Source of the DNA: Straminergon stramineum
Taxonomy: Eukaryota > Streptophyta > Bryopsida > Hypnales > Calliergonaceae
DNA: 64,000 nt
Reading direction: 5' to 3'
NCBI GenBank assembly: GCA_963920665.1
Contig: OY987268.1
Location: 7,008,501-7,072,500, forward strand
Made by a program: the position numbers and the translations under genes. Positions 45,107 to 57,020 of the stretch are shown here, one piece after another. The notes under the pieces were generated by a model. The model had not been told where the DNA came from, ran no database searches, and saw nothing but the letters and a program-made list of their open reading frames with translations. The first letter of the stretch is position 1. Each line of letters opens with the position of its first letter.

Positions 45107-47085
45107 TTACTTGCTGCTGTTTGATTTGGACTGAATAATGTTTCCAAAACTGAGAGACCGCTCCTCGACGTGCTCTTCCTTGACGTCAGAAGTGGAAGTT
45201 TCCTTTTCTTGATTTCGTTCTCCATTGAGAAGTGGAGGCAAGTTGAGTTGTGGCATGCTGAGACCACTGGAATGTTCTTCACCTGAATCGGCCTTCCCTT
45301 TCTCTTTCTCCTTCTCCTTCTCAGGACCCTTGAAGTTGTCAGTCAACATTCCTCCTACATAGCCCCATGGATCGCTAACCTTGTTCTTCACCCTCTTCAC
45401 GACTTTGACAACGACATACCTCCATACGAATGACGATATAAGCATGATGCCCAAAACCACATGAGTGTATCGATTTTGAGAAACAATTCTCTTGGCGATG
45501 GCCTTCATATCATCGGAATCGCTGGACTCGTCACTGTCCGATGATGATTCATATTGATCCGGATTGTCCGATGACGTTTTGTTCTCTTGCTTCTTCGAAG
45601 TAGCCTCGGAGGTGGAAGGGTTTAGGGATTGAAGTAATTTGCCCACGACCTCTGCGTTTTTGGTGACCAAAGATGTAGCGTTTTTAGCCGCCTCAGCTGC
45701 GGACTTGGCAGCTTGCGTCGCAGCTTCGACAGCCTTCTTCATGTCGTCATTACTGATTCTCTTCTCTTTTCCACCTCTCTTGGTGACATCCCAGACGCTC
45801 CTGCCACGTGATAAGGACCTTGCAGCTCGACCAGCCTGCCTGTGCTGATACTTCTGTTCCCTCAAAGTTTGAACCTGCAACAAGGACAACAATATTATCA
45901 AAGAGAAAAAGACGAGAATTCCAAAGTAATGTAAGTCAAAATCAACAACGAAGTGTAATCACTATGAAATTCCAAAGTTTGAACACACTCACCTGATCAA
46001 GCAACCTCGATAAGAGCTGCAATTCCACGGAACCAGCTGATGACTGAGTCTGTTCACTTCCTTCCAAGCGTTCATCCAACCCTAGCTTCGTAGAATCCTC
46101 GTTATGTGGCTTCGACGATGAACGCCCATCTTCCCGAAGTAACCGAAGAATTGCATTTTCAACGAGATCAAGGTCCTCCGTTGCACAATCACCTGGAAAT
46201 ACTGTGCTGTCCCTGTCGTTCTCTGATTCTGAGCTAACAGACCTGTCTGAATGTAAAGGTCCGGATACAGTCACAGACCGGTTGGCTCTGTGATTAACTT
46301 CGGCATCTTCACTACCAGAATCTTCACGGCCTTCTCTAGAGTTGAAAGCAGAGGACAAAGACCTCTCACGCTCAGTTAATTTCCCATCCTTATCATTCAC
46401 AAGAGCAGAAGCGGTGAACAAATCTGCAGCGTCTCTCCTTGCGAATTTTCTTTGACCCGTCTTCATGTCTCTCCAAAAAACCCTGTAAACGATGTCAAAA
46501 TTCAAATTGCATAAGTGCTATAACAATTAAGAATCTATCGTGCCAATTCTCTTGTAACCAGATGTCGAGCTTCGGGCACATGTGCTCACATACGCTTAAC
46601 CTCTGTAATTACTTGCTCTGTAATTGCACATTCCCTGCGTAACCTGAGAATCTCTGAAGATGTGCACACGTCTAATTAGACACCTTGTGAAAAATTGTGA
46701 ATGCGCAAGTGAGTGCTAATCCTGTGACCCACCCCCAGGCAGCGTCACTAGAGGAGTTTCGAGTGTGATTCCTCTTTCTAGAAAACCTCTCGTCTAAATT
46801 CATCAAAATCTATCTCATGTTCCATAGCGAGTCTCTCATCAACAAAGGCGGCTTCGCTATCATCGTCTTGAACCAGAAGAATAGTTCTTTTTCCAAAACT
46901 CTCAGATCCACCATCTTTTCCCCGAAACAAAAGGTACTAGACTAACCGAACGCCGTACAACAAAAGCTCCAGAGAAGCCAGTACCACCCACCCACCCACC
47001 CACCCCCACGCAAACTGAACGACGGATCCTTACCTTCACTTCAATCCCCGGCACCTTGGGCACCTTCTTGTTCACCTCCCGCTTC
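45107..47085 (-). CDS. Gene X, copy A: unidentified single-pass membrane protein
   Basis: Not recognised as a named family; function unknown. Exons (minus): 47,085-47,034; 46,482-45,993; 45,874-45,107. Any exon further 5' was not found. Visible features: an acidic, serine-rich N-terminal half (CATEDLDLVENAILRLLRED); an alanine/lysine helix (AATQAAKSAAEAAKNA) that may be coiled coil; an acidic Ser/Asp stretch (SSSDSDESSDSDD); one transmembrane segment (YTHVVLGIMLISSFVWRYVV); then a basic loop and a KEKEKEKGK segment. The exon 47,085-47,034 joins the next exon one base out of frame, while block B joins in frame. The safe open frame starts at the ATG at 46,466 and gives 413 aa. This is the better-preserved copy. 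A CCCA microsatellite lies in the intron. Confidence 0.65.
46985..47007. repeat. (ACCC)n microsatellite
   Basis: Five to six ACCC units in the first visible intron region of gene X copy A. Length is likely variable. Confidence 0.8.
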
Positions 47086-47743
47086 CTGCACACAAAACAA
47101 AAGAACCGCGCCTTAACAAACCTTTCCTTCTAAAAGGAATGCATGAAGCAATTCCGCGAACGCCAGCCCTAACTCCACTACCGCGTTTACAACCCAAAAG
47201 CTACAAACCACCACAGAACTAGCGCTCCTCACCCTACACCACACTTAGCCAGTTCGCAACCCCACAATGCGTCACATAAGGAGTCGAAACGGTAGGAGAA
47301 GAATGACAACCAAAAGATTAGGGCGAATAACAATCGACCGGACTCACAGCTCTGTGTCGTCGGTTCTAGCCACAACTCGGGTTCATAATTGGGAGCCAAA
47401 CACTATAGCAGGGATTCAAATCGCAAACACCATCGTGGCAAGCAAGAAATCAAGCATGTTGCGGCCGAAGAAGGCCAGCCAGCCAAACGAAGCAGGGCCA
47501 ACAACGATAACGAACAACAATAACTTAATCGGTCAGGCCATCGCCAGCTTCGTCCCGTGAAGGAGAACAACCCAATTCCAGCTAAGCCTTGCAGATGGCA
47601 AGCATGCATCACGAAGTCGCGATCAATAACTGCAAACCGTGATCAATGGCAACTTCGCTAATTTAATACCAAAAGGATATTGGTAAGGAAAACAAAGCCG
47701 ATCTTCATAAAGAAAACAATTTAAAAGAAAAGAAACAAGCCAT
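47086..47743. other. Gene-free interval upstream of gene X copy A
   Basis: May contain the first exon, 5' UTR and promoter of gene X on the minus strand, but no exon can be defined. A 97-codon plus-strand frame at 47,267-47,560 has no recognisable features and is not reported as a gene. Confidence 0.4.
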
Positions 47744-47745
47744 TA

Positions 47746-48292
47746 AGGTAAACCTGCCTATGACAGGCAGAATGAGTGTTTTGCCCTGTTACAATTATAA
47801 AAAAAAAATCACAGTTTTTTCCATACAAAGACATAAGAAGACAACTGTGAGAAAAGAAGAGAGCAATTGAAATTTTATTTTTCTGACAAAGTATGAATTT
47901 CTTATGAATTTTTGAAGTGTGATTATCAACTGGCCCATCAGAGTCTATAGACTATCCCCAAACCAGCCGAAAATGTATGCATGATGGCCATCCTACCACC
48001 TAAAGTAGTTAGAATATTTCCTACCATCGGTAGAATATTTCCTAACATGGCCAGAACATGAAAAATTAAAAAATCACTTGCTTAGATGAATTTACACTGA
48101 AAAGCTAGAAGTTCCTAAAACATGCACTCATAAGTCATAACTCCATCACCATCACCCAAGCCATTGATTTTGGTCAATAACCAACATAATGTAGTCCTAA
48201 TCTTATTAATTAGAGAAAATCTGTCATAGATTGTTGTAAGACTCTAATGGGTCATTTCCTGGGTGGTTTGCCTATCATAGGCAGGTTTACCT
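47746..48292. mobile_element. MITE-like element with TA target duplication (547 bp)
   Basis: Ends are AGGTAAACCTGCCTATGAYA and its inverse (GGCAGGTTTACCT), matching over about 24 bp. TA flanks both sides (47,744-47,745 and 48,293-48,294). The repeat is itself nearly self-complementary (TGCCTATGACAGGCA), so each end can form a small hairpin. No coding capacity. A Tc1/mariner-like origin is inferred from the TA duplication only. Confidence 0.65.
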
Positions 48293-48299
48293 TACTACG

Positions 48300-48779
48300 A
48301 AACAGTAGACGATCATCAGAATAGAAAGGCAGCCGAAAGAAAGAAAAGGCGATTTCTAGAAAGAAAAGTCGTTCGTCACGACCATTTTCTGCTCGTCACC
48401 AACCGAGCATGTCCTGGCACCTTGGCGAGCTCCAGTCCCTTCAGTTCCTCGCCATGAATCTTTCCATCGCCACTTTAATTTTGCAGTCCAATAATCACGT
48501 ACGCACACAGCATGTTTCCTCCGCTCACAATCAATCACATCACGTACTCAAAGCTCCGTATTGATCCATTGACTTTGAATTAATTTCTTCCGTCTTGATT
48601 AAGGCTTTGGCTGGCTTGCAGTTCGTAAGCTCCAATTCCAATTTAGTTGGTACCCATTCTCAATTTCGCCAGTTTTATTTCCCTGTCGTGGATTTCAATT
48701 GGATTTGAGGTTTGTTTGTGGAAAGCAGAAATTTCTTATGAAAAGTGTGATTTGTGTTGCAGGAGGTCGAGTTTTTGGG
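48300..48779 (+). promoter_or_regulatory. 5' flank of reductase copy B (empty site of the giant MULE)
   Basis: Continuous counterpart of 1,830-2,097 plus 34,230-34,510 in block A. The transposon insertion point corresponds to about 48,481-48,508. The leader intron (48,625-48,762) keeps GTAAGC and GCAG sites. It shows what the promoter region of copy A looked like before insertion. Confidence 0.7.
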
Positions 48780-51700
48780 ATGGGAGATGAGTCGCCGTTC
48801 CGAGAGACGGTGTTGAAGGGCAACGGTGGCACTCATCACGGGCGGAGGCTCCGACATTTGCTTCGAGATTGCCAGCCAGTTTGGCCTCCATGGGGCCATG
48901 GGGCCCGTGTGGCGATTATGGGGCGACGGGAACAGTTCCTGGAAGCTGCAGTGGCGTCGTTCCGAAGCCTTGGCATTCAGGTACCATTGAATTCAGTCGC
49001 TTGTTCAATCGCACAAACTATAAGCCTAAACCCTTGACTGAATTTGTCTATGTATATCTATGAGTGTGAGGGTTTGTGTCATGTTACAGCAATGCGCTTC
49101 TCATTGAAAATCTTGCTTTTATCACAACATTCAGGGCTTAAACATGCTGTAATGCGCTTCACTTTGAAATTCTTTGTTTGTATTCCATCCTTTGAATGAG
49201 GATTGAAACATGCTTGTCAACTCTAGATTTGTACGTGGTTACTCTAGACTGTCATTGGGAACATCCGCATTGTAGTCGTAGTCTTTTCTGATTTTGGATA
49301 CCGCTACTTGAAACTGTACTGAATTAGGGTTGGTTTAGCGTTGAAGTCCAGCATTTCTTCTCAGGGCAATTAAAAATGTGAACCATATAATGTGAATTTT
49401 CAACCACTCTACTATTCTATTATAGCTGATCAATTTGTTGGGTGTCGGCAATGGGCCGATATGATGTGGGTGAAGGATCCTGGGAAATGGACTGGAGATG
49501 TCTGCTCTTGCTGTCATGAAGTGGAGATGCTCTTAGTTTTTTTTCCGTCAGTGCGATCTGCTGTTTTTGAGGATCTGGATCTGTTTTATGAAGTATAACT
49601 AAGGCCTCACTATTTTGTTTTGTGTTGAGATTTTTTAGTTTGTGAAACTGTTGGAAGAAAGTGGCGAGGTGTTCCTGCATGTTGTGATGAAATTGCGAAG
49701 AGGCGGTGTATTTACTAATTAGGGTGAGAATTTTGTGACCTTTGATCAAGCAGGTTGGAGGTTTAGAGGGAGATGTGCGCAAGGAAGCTGATACCAGTCG
49801 TGTTGTGGAGACGGTGGTAAATGAGTTCGGCAGGCTTGACATCATATCAATGGTGCCGCTGGAAACGTTCTGGTTGCCTCCGAATGGCTTCAAGACCGGT
49901 ATGGCCGTTTTGAGACACCAGCTGTGATGGATGCAAATTTTCTTACTAGCTTTGTTTTCCTTATAAATTGAATAATGATAATGCTTGTAATCTACATCTG
50001 TCTCATTCTTTAGTAGTGGCATGGCACTTTGCCAAATGAGAGTTATTGAAGAATAGTCATGCGAAATTGGAGTACATGAAGTGAAGTTAAATCTCACATG
50101 TGAAAATGGCTCATTGTTCAAATTGAGTTTACCTTTCTTAATCAAGGTGTCAGGGATTTCCGTACATACCAATTCAGAGGGTGCTTAACAAGGTATTTAC
50201 TAAAAATTTATTTGTGCATGTCAACATTGTGAAGATTTTCAAGTTCCATTTTTATTGAGAGGGTGATTCTTTTTGGTGGAAACTATATAGTTATGGAAAT
50301 CGACGCACCTGGAACTTTCACAATAAGCCATGGCTGTGAACTATTTAAAGCAGGGAGGCCAGGGGAAGGGGTCAACCGAAGGTGGAGCCATCATTAACAT
50401 CAGTGCCACGTTACATTATACAGCAACTTGGTACCAACTTCACGTTTCTGCTGCTAAAGTGTAACTCTTGTTTCTTTCATTACGGTTATTCCTTTTTTGT
50501 GAAAATCGCTTTTGTAATCTTTTTTTGCACTCGCAAAAAAATAATTCCTTCTTTTAAAAATATCGACAGTCACTTGCTTTTTCCTTTCGGCCTAGTGAAT
50601 TTTCGGTATATTAAATTGCAAGTGAATTGAGAACGTTTGAGTTCGTGCTTCTGTATGGTGCTTATTGCTGTTCAAAACTGAACTCTAGTCCCTGCCATGA
50701 CACAAGCTACATCTACAATGCGACTTCACCTTGAAATAATTGAAATAAGCTACATAGCCTCTCGTAAGCTCTGTTGCTGCACTGTAAAAGGGACAAGGTC
50801 TCCTGTAGTTTTGTCACTGGGGACACAGTTTCGTAGCTTTGTAATTGTATCTTAAAACGGAGAGAGTTTCTCTTAGCTTTGTTTCTACACTATAAGAGGA
50901 ATAGAACATCCTATAGTTACGTTTTGTAGGTGCACAACAAAGATACTGAGCCTCTCAAGCATAGCTTCTTTTCAGTAGATGTGAAGGTCCCTTTCATTGA
51001 TTGAGTGTGTGCTATGTCAGATGGCATTGGTTCGCGGTGACTTCGACAAATCTGGTTCATCGTTTGCGAGCCATATGCCGAGGATGCAGCACGAGGTGTT
51101 GAACAACTACGTATTTATTCCAAGATCTAGGGTTTATCAATTTAGCACACCCAAGCGCTTTGCAAACATCTTCGGGGATGGAGGCGTACAGGATGAGACA
51201 ATCGTGGACAACTTGGCGTTTTGTGTGGTTGGAATGGAGGATCTTGACTCGATCGACAAGATGTGAGAGATCGGTAATTTGCCAAGGATCCGTATTTCTT
51301 ACCGTGAGGACTCATTTCATTACAAGTATCTTAATTGATAGTCAAGATTATGGTCAGTAAGTAAGGCCCATGAGTTAGCGATCTGTTTGTTTGATCACGG
51401 TGCGATTGAATGACATCTGGGCGAAGGCCGTTAATTCCTGTGGGATCTCCTCGTTATTTATCATGGCAATCTTCATCAAAAGGAGGCACATGGAGCATGG
51501 TGCCCAACAACCGAAACCAGGAATTCCAGGTGATTGGCCTTCTATTGTATTAATTGTGAAGGATTCTGAGAATCTTCATGCTCTTGGGAATGACACGGAT
51601 TTCTGGATAGCTAAGAGTGTTGGTCAGACGAGAGTTGTCATCTTGATCGTTGTTGACAGGGCCAGAAGGACGGCAATAGTTGAGAGGTGGGCGTCATGTG

Positions 51701-52026
51701 TTGAGTGTATTTCTTGTTCATCAAGTTGCCGCAGCCGCAACCCTGGTACACTATCGACCCAATCAATCGAATATGATACAACTCATCAAGGGGCTCTTCC
51801 ATTTGACATCCCAGCAAATCTGATCTTTCATGTTGCGCCAAATGGAGTTCTTCCTAATGATCCTTCTACTGTAAATCTACTGTAAATCCTGGTGATGTCA
51901 ACTTCTTTCAACTCTGTTGGAAAATGTTGAGTTAGGTTCTACTCTGACCTTGCTTATGTTTTCACGACCTTGCTTATGGTTGAATAGAGATCCAAGACAA
52001 ACACCTTGCCAAATAACAAACTTTAA
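48780..52026 (+). pseudogene. Peroxisomal 2,4-dienoyl-CoA reductase, copy B (broken)
   Basis: Remnant exons by alignment to copy A: 48,780-48,980; 49,754-49,898; 50,291-50,458; last-exon tail about 51,982-52,026. Damage: one extra base after LKGN shifts frame before the cofactor loop; a small insertion (GGGGCCATGGGG) follows; exon 2 has lost bases around the NAAG region; exon 3 lacks 2 nt; exon 4, with part of the catalytic region, is deleted together with its flanks (junction about 50,535); the last exon is interrupted by about 970 bp of foreign sequence; and the C-terminal SKL has become NKL behind an in-frame TAG. The exon 2 acceptor here is the ancestral CAG. Clearly non-functional. Confidence 0.85.
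51013..51981. other. Insertion of unknown origin in the last exon region of reductase B
   Basis: Absent from copy A. It contains two moderately long plus-strand open frames: 50,997-51,266, with STPKRFANIFGDGGVQDE, and 51,391-51,885, with DWPSIVLIVKDSENLHALG. Base composition is more coding-like than the flanks. I do not recognise the family. It may be a captured gene fragment or a decayed retroelement piece. The word GACCTTGCTTATG is repeated near its right edge (about 51,946 and 51,966). No terminal repeats or clear target duplication found. Confidence 0.5.
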
Positions 52027-52648
52027 TTCTTTTTGTGGCCTAAAATTGTAAGCTATTTCATTGGAGTGACTAGGTTTTGTAAGGCAGTCCATACAGCAGA
52101 GGTTAGTTAACTGTTGAATATTCTACCGGCTTAGTAACTGGCGATGACACTTGAGGTTCAACGGATCTTGCATTGACAATTTGCGCTCAATTCTGTTGTA
52201 CCGAACAAATTAGAAGAGAGGTTGACTTTGATGAATCAAACAAACAAAATTGAACATAAAATTCTAAACGTGACCCCTCAATGAAAATGACCAAACATTG
52301 ACTCGACTCCAGCAATCACTAACGATACAATGCTTAGAACGCGACAAGAAGATGCTGTAACGACTCATCAAATGCAATGTATTCCACACAGCAAGTGTAA
52401 TCTTCGTAACCCTCAGAATCCACAAACGCGATTTACACTCTGCCAACTCCACAGTAAATTACAAATTCAGGAAGTAAACCAAAAAGAATTTCTAGATTTC
52501 GAGTGCTTGCAGAAGCTGTAGGTGGTAAAACTGAATTGATTAATCGGAACACGAACTAAGGCTGTGGGAGGGTACCTAATGTTAGTAAATCTCCACAAAA
52601 AATCGTATGCCCTAAGGGAATAATTTACAAAACTTCTGGAGAAGTGGC
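52027..52648. other. Short intergenic interval, block B
   Basis: First about 110 bp match the 3' flank of reductase A. The rest is unrelated to block A and holds no recognisable gene. From about 52,580 it is the 3' UTR side of the BRAP2-like gene. Confidence 0.5.
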
Positions 52649-55600
52649 TTATCGTTTCTTCTTTCCCAGACGTACATTTCGAGTGCTCGAATTGCTGGGT
52701 GCAAGATTTGCCGGTAATGCAAGGACAGATCCATCCCGAAGTTCAGCTCCGTTGCTACTGGTCCCAAGTACCTTCTGGGCCTCGATGAATAGCATGAAGT
52801 CTCGAACCTGGAAAAACAATCCAATACCTCCGTATTAAGAAGATGGATACAACTCGAGAGGCTGAAATATTGCAACACGACCCTGAGTCTATCCCAAAAG
52901 ACATATTTTCAAACCCAAGTGCCAGATTCTTAGACCTATAACCGCAGAAGGTCCTGACTTGCTAATAGTACACTTATTAGAATGCAAAATACGAAAGAGG
53001 TCAAATATTCAGATAACATCAACTTATAATAGCTAAAATTGGTCATAGCTAAATTGCAACACAAAAAAAACTTCCAAGAACCACAACATCACTGACCTGT
53101 TCTTCCAGATCGGCTATTTTATCATCTCGTTCTTTCACCGATTTGAGCTCCCTAACAAACATGCACCAGGTTAGTGGGATCTTTGACTTCAAACGGATTT
53201 ATTTAATAAAGACATAGAGCATGATAAAAATAGCAGGTCAAGTAAAGACTAATACAAACCTCTCTTCAAACTCCTTGATCCGCTGCTGATAGACTTTCTG
53301 GTTCTCAATGAGACATTTATTCAACTGCAACGGCCACGGACCCAGGAAGTTAAGACACACCAGAGCATAGATGACCAAGAGTAGCTTGTATTACTGTAAA
53401 TAGACTCTCCCTCTCCTCTCATGGATAAAACGAGTCGATAATTTTCAAAAAAATAGATAGCTCAAGAGATGGATGATTGAAATAGTTTGTGTCAACAAAC
53501 CTTGGAATTTCATGCACTAACAACGATCATGAAGGTCTCACTACGACCATAATAGCCAAGACGTCAATAGTCAGAAAACCACACCCTAAAGGCTACCCTC
53601 TCCCCTCTAATTCAGAAATAAAACTCTCTATTCAAAAGCAGACAGAGAAATTTACCTCCCGTAAATCCCGGCTCTCCTTTTCCATATTCTCAAGTCGAAC
53701 GTGTAACTTCCTCAGTTTTAAGCTTACTGATTCATCAACAGCCTGCTGGACTGCTACAGCTTTCTCCTCCTCCATTTCTGCAATTTTTCCTTCATAATAC
53801 TGCCACCAGTGATGCTAATCAGCACAACAGACAAAGTAACGTCACCAAGCAAAGATGATGACCTTTACAAGTATATCGAAGAATCTCGGGGGAGAAAAAC
53901 TCATAGAGAGCAACGGAGTGCGGGCATACTCAAAACACCAACGGAACTTTCACTACGCATTCAATACTTGTATTGCTTACAATAAAATAAGCATAACCAA
54001 CGGAAAATAATCACATGATACCTGCCGTTGACTGTCCAATTGTATTGTGAGAAGGTGATCATACTCGGCAGCCACCTGACAATACACAAAATTATGGGTC
54101 ATTATCATCACCTCCGTCTAACAACCTTGTACGATGAGAACACGACACCTGGTACATTAGGTGATCCCCTCTAAACTAACAACTTCCACAGCAGGGCATC
54201 TCATAGATGACTCCCTTAAACGTCGCCTTCCAATTCTTATGGTCACCATTTACTTTTCCTGGGATGATTATTGACTACAAACGATGTCGGAATGACTGCT
54301 ACGATTTGACGAGCTCATTATATTCAGAGGAGCAGCGCACAATTTCCAAAATGCAGACAACGATTCAGGAGAAAAACGGGATATAGGTCAAGGAACATAC
54401 AGAATCTAATTTACTGTGATACAACGCTGACTCCATTCCTTGGTTGTCAGTTCCACAATTGCAGCAATCACTACCATCCCGGCAGGGGGCAGGCAATTCA
54501 ACAAACTTCCCGTCCGTTTTGGACTGTATAAGTCGGTGGACGTAGCCGTCGCCCACATAGTCCCACACCCGTTGAGTCTCAAGGTCCAGAGAGTAGCAGT
54601 GCTGACTCTCCTTCCAATGATTTACAGCATGTCCCTCCTTGTAACTGTTAATCAAACAAACCGACTGGAAGAATCAGCAATTAGACTTAACTTCTACAAA
54701 TAAATCAAATGCTGCATAGCTGAACCTGTAACTATAAACCTAAGGATTCAATGAGTGGCAATTGCAGCAGACTACCGTTCGACTGATTAGTATGGATGAA
54801 AACGCCAAGTTGGCGAATTAGCATGGGAGCACGGTATCATATCATAAAAGCTACGTTATTATTGTAGTCCATACTCGTTGGACAAAAGTTGCACAGGAAG
54901 AATCAAGGGAAGCAAAGCGAGAAGGAGACGCACCGTCCACAACCAACAAATCCACAAATGACACAGATCCAAAGATTCTCTGACGTCCCACAAACAAAGC
55001 ATGTGGAATTCTCAGATTGCTGCTGGCAGTATCGACAGACCTGTACAAAAACTGTCACATATCATCCCAAGCTTCTGAAAATGGTGGTCAAAAAACAACT
55101 CTCAGGTCTTATATTCCCTTCAACAAGTACAGGAGTGATATGTGCTGCTCTAAAACTTACTGGACAAGAGGAATCGGTCCACTTCGAAATGCAGGCGCTG
55201 TGGAAAGAGTGGTTGCAAACTGTTGTGAGTATTCCACTAATTTGCTGGTCAAGTCTCTCTGCATACATCAAATAAACCAAGCTAAATACGAGGTTCCATG
55301 TCATGCTCATCCAAGTCCACAGTCTTGAAGGAACCCAGCCAAAAAAAGTTGAATCTGCTAACTAAACCTCACTTCCAATTGAATGAGGAACCCATAAAGA
55401 AGTTACATTCGTTTTGATAGACGGTGTTGACAAAACTTCAAAATAAAGCCATTCGTGGTGAATTTTCAGAGGGTGATGAATTCTGCATTACCTAAACAAA
55501 CAGGGCAAGTAGGAAGTTCTGTAAGCCCTGAAGGAGGAGTCGATGCTTGCTCTGCAGTCTCTGTGAACAGAACGTCTGCCGTGAACAGCACATGGCACAA

Positions 55601-57020
55601 CTCAGCCTGCAAGCACAACAATTACTTGCCCTCAACAACTTCGGTATGTAGCTCAACCAAATAAAATGACTATAAATAAAAGCTCGACCTTCCAATATCA
55701 GTTGTTGGCTTGCAGATCATACAGAAAACGCCAATCACCAATAGATTGTTGAATAATATGTCGGGGGGAAAGAGTCTTGAAACGCTAAGACTACATCAAG
55801 GCTATAAAAACTGTCTGATAAATCTCTACGTCCCATTTCACATCGTTAAAGAAAACGTTACTACATATACTGTACGAAACTTGAAGTTCATTTGCTACAA
55901 CGGAGTACGATCATAACCAGCAATATTCTCTTTCTTTCATCATTACAACGTACACTGCCTTAAGAGTCAAGGCACTGAATCAAGCATAAACTTAGTTCCA
56001 CTAAAAAATGGGATTGCAAGAGAAGAACTCACCTCCAGCGAAGAAAACGGTTTCAAATTATAGTGCTGATAGAAATCGTCAGCAAACTGTTGCGAGTCAA
56101 ATGTCATAAGCACACTGTACCTATCTGTCTGCCCATCATTCCTGCAAGATGATGGAGAATACAACATGACTAGACGTGCAATTTGGGAGAATAACACTCC
56201 TATGTATGAACCGACTCCCTTTCACACAATCGTCAAGTAATTTCACCTAAAAGAAAAATCAGATGTTCCAAGATATCAATTTTATGATGCTTCTTTGAGG
56301 AAAAACACAAGTAGAGGGTGTTTCAACATCCAGTATCCATAACGACGTAAGGCTCCAAAAATCCAGAGACAATCCGTTGAGTCTATGAGCGTAGTTAAAT
56401 ACCTAACAAAACGCATCTCTTTGATGTTCTCAATGAAAGCTCCTGTGAACTGACAGAAGTCAGAGCCCGTCATATGATTAGGAACAGCCAAAACACATAA
56501 TCGCTCACTCCGGCCAACCTGAAATTAGCACCACCACAAGGTTCACAGGAGGGATTTAGAGAAGTACCCGGGATGAGCGTGGCTAGACATTCTGTGTAAA
56601 CATTCAAAGACTGCTATCAAAGACAAAACACAGGAGCCACATTTCACCTTACCGGTTTAAGTGAATCGAATCTGCTTTCAAAATTCTTTAGATAAAGTAG
56701 TGGAAAGAAGATGTCCAAAATAGTACCGGAAGTTTCTCCAATGAACCTGGCTCGGACGCTGTGTCCCTGTACAAATGCATGACACCACGAGTGGCTTCCA
56801 CTCGTGGATTTCCAGAAGAAAAATTGATCGTCTTGGTGATCCCGTCGTCTGTCGGTTTTGCATCGTCTCTTCCTTCGCTAGTTCCTCCATCTTTTGAGGC
56901 TGATCCTGAGTTTGCAGGCTCGTTGGAAGAGCCATCGTCTGCCGTCACATCAGAGCTCATCATTGAATCCAGCACTTCTTCAGAGGGGGGCTCCAGGGCA
57001 TGAACCTTCAAACTAAACAT
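52649..57020 (-). CDS. BRIZ: BRAP2-type RING / UBP-zinc-finger E3 ligase (copy B, complete)
   Basis: Plant homologue of BRCA1-associated protein 2 (BRIZ1/BRIZ2 type), a cytosolic RING ubiquitin ligase. Coding exons (minus): 57,020-56,727; 56,518-56,403; 56,141-56,033; 55,606-55,492; 55,258-55,161; 55,040-54,934; 54,644-54,401; 54,075-54,022; 53,799-53,656; 53,324-53,260; 53,151-53,097; 52,807-52,649. Phases agree throughout, giving 519 aa. BRAP2 domain about 90-173. RING: C207, C210, C226, H228, H231, C234, C243, C246. UBP-type zinc finger about 258-320 (CFVCGTSENLWICVICG, GHAVNHW). C-terminal coiled coil about 362-485. The start is the first in-frame ATG after a leader-intron acceptor at about 57,061, opening MFSLKVHALEPP. 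Copy A is truncated, so this is the only complete gene here. BRIZ1 versus BRIZ2 is not decidable. Confidence 0.9.

Noticed and set aside
47267..47560. 97-codon plus-strand open frame
   Set aside because: No recognisable domain, lies opposite the presumed gene X leader, and has no counterpart in block B.
55492..55695. 67-codon minus frame starting MEGRAFIY
   Set aside because: It overlaps BRAP2-like exon 4 in the wrong frame; the correct frame encodes AELCHVLFTADV..CPVCL and joins the RING exon.
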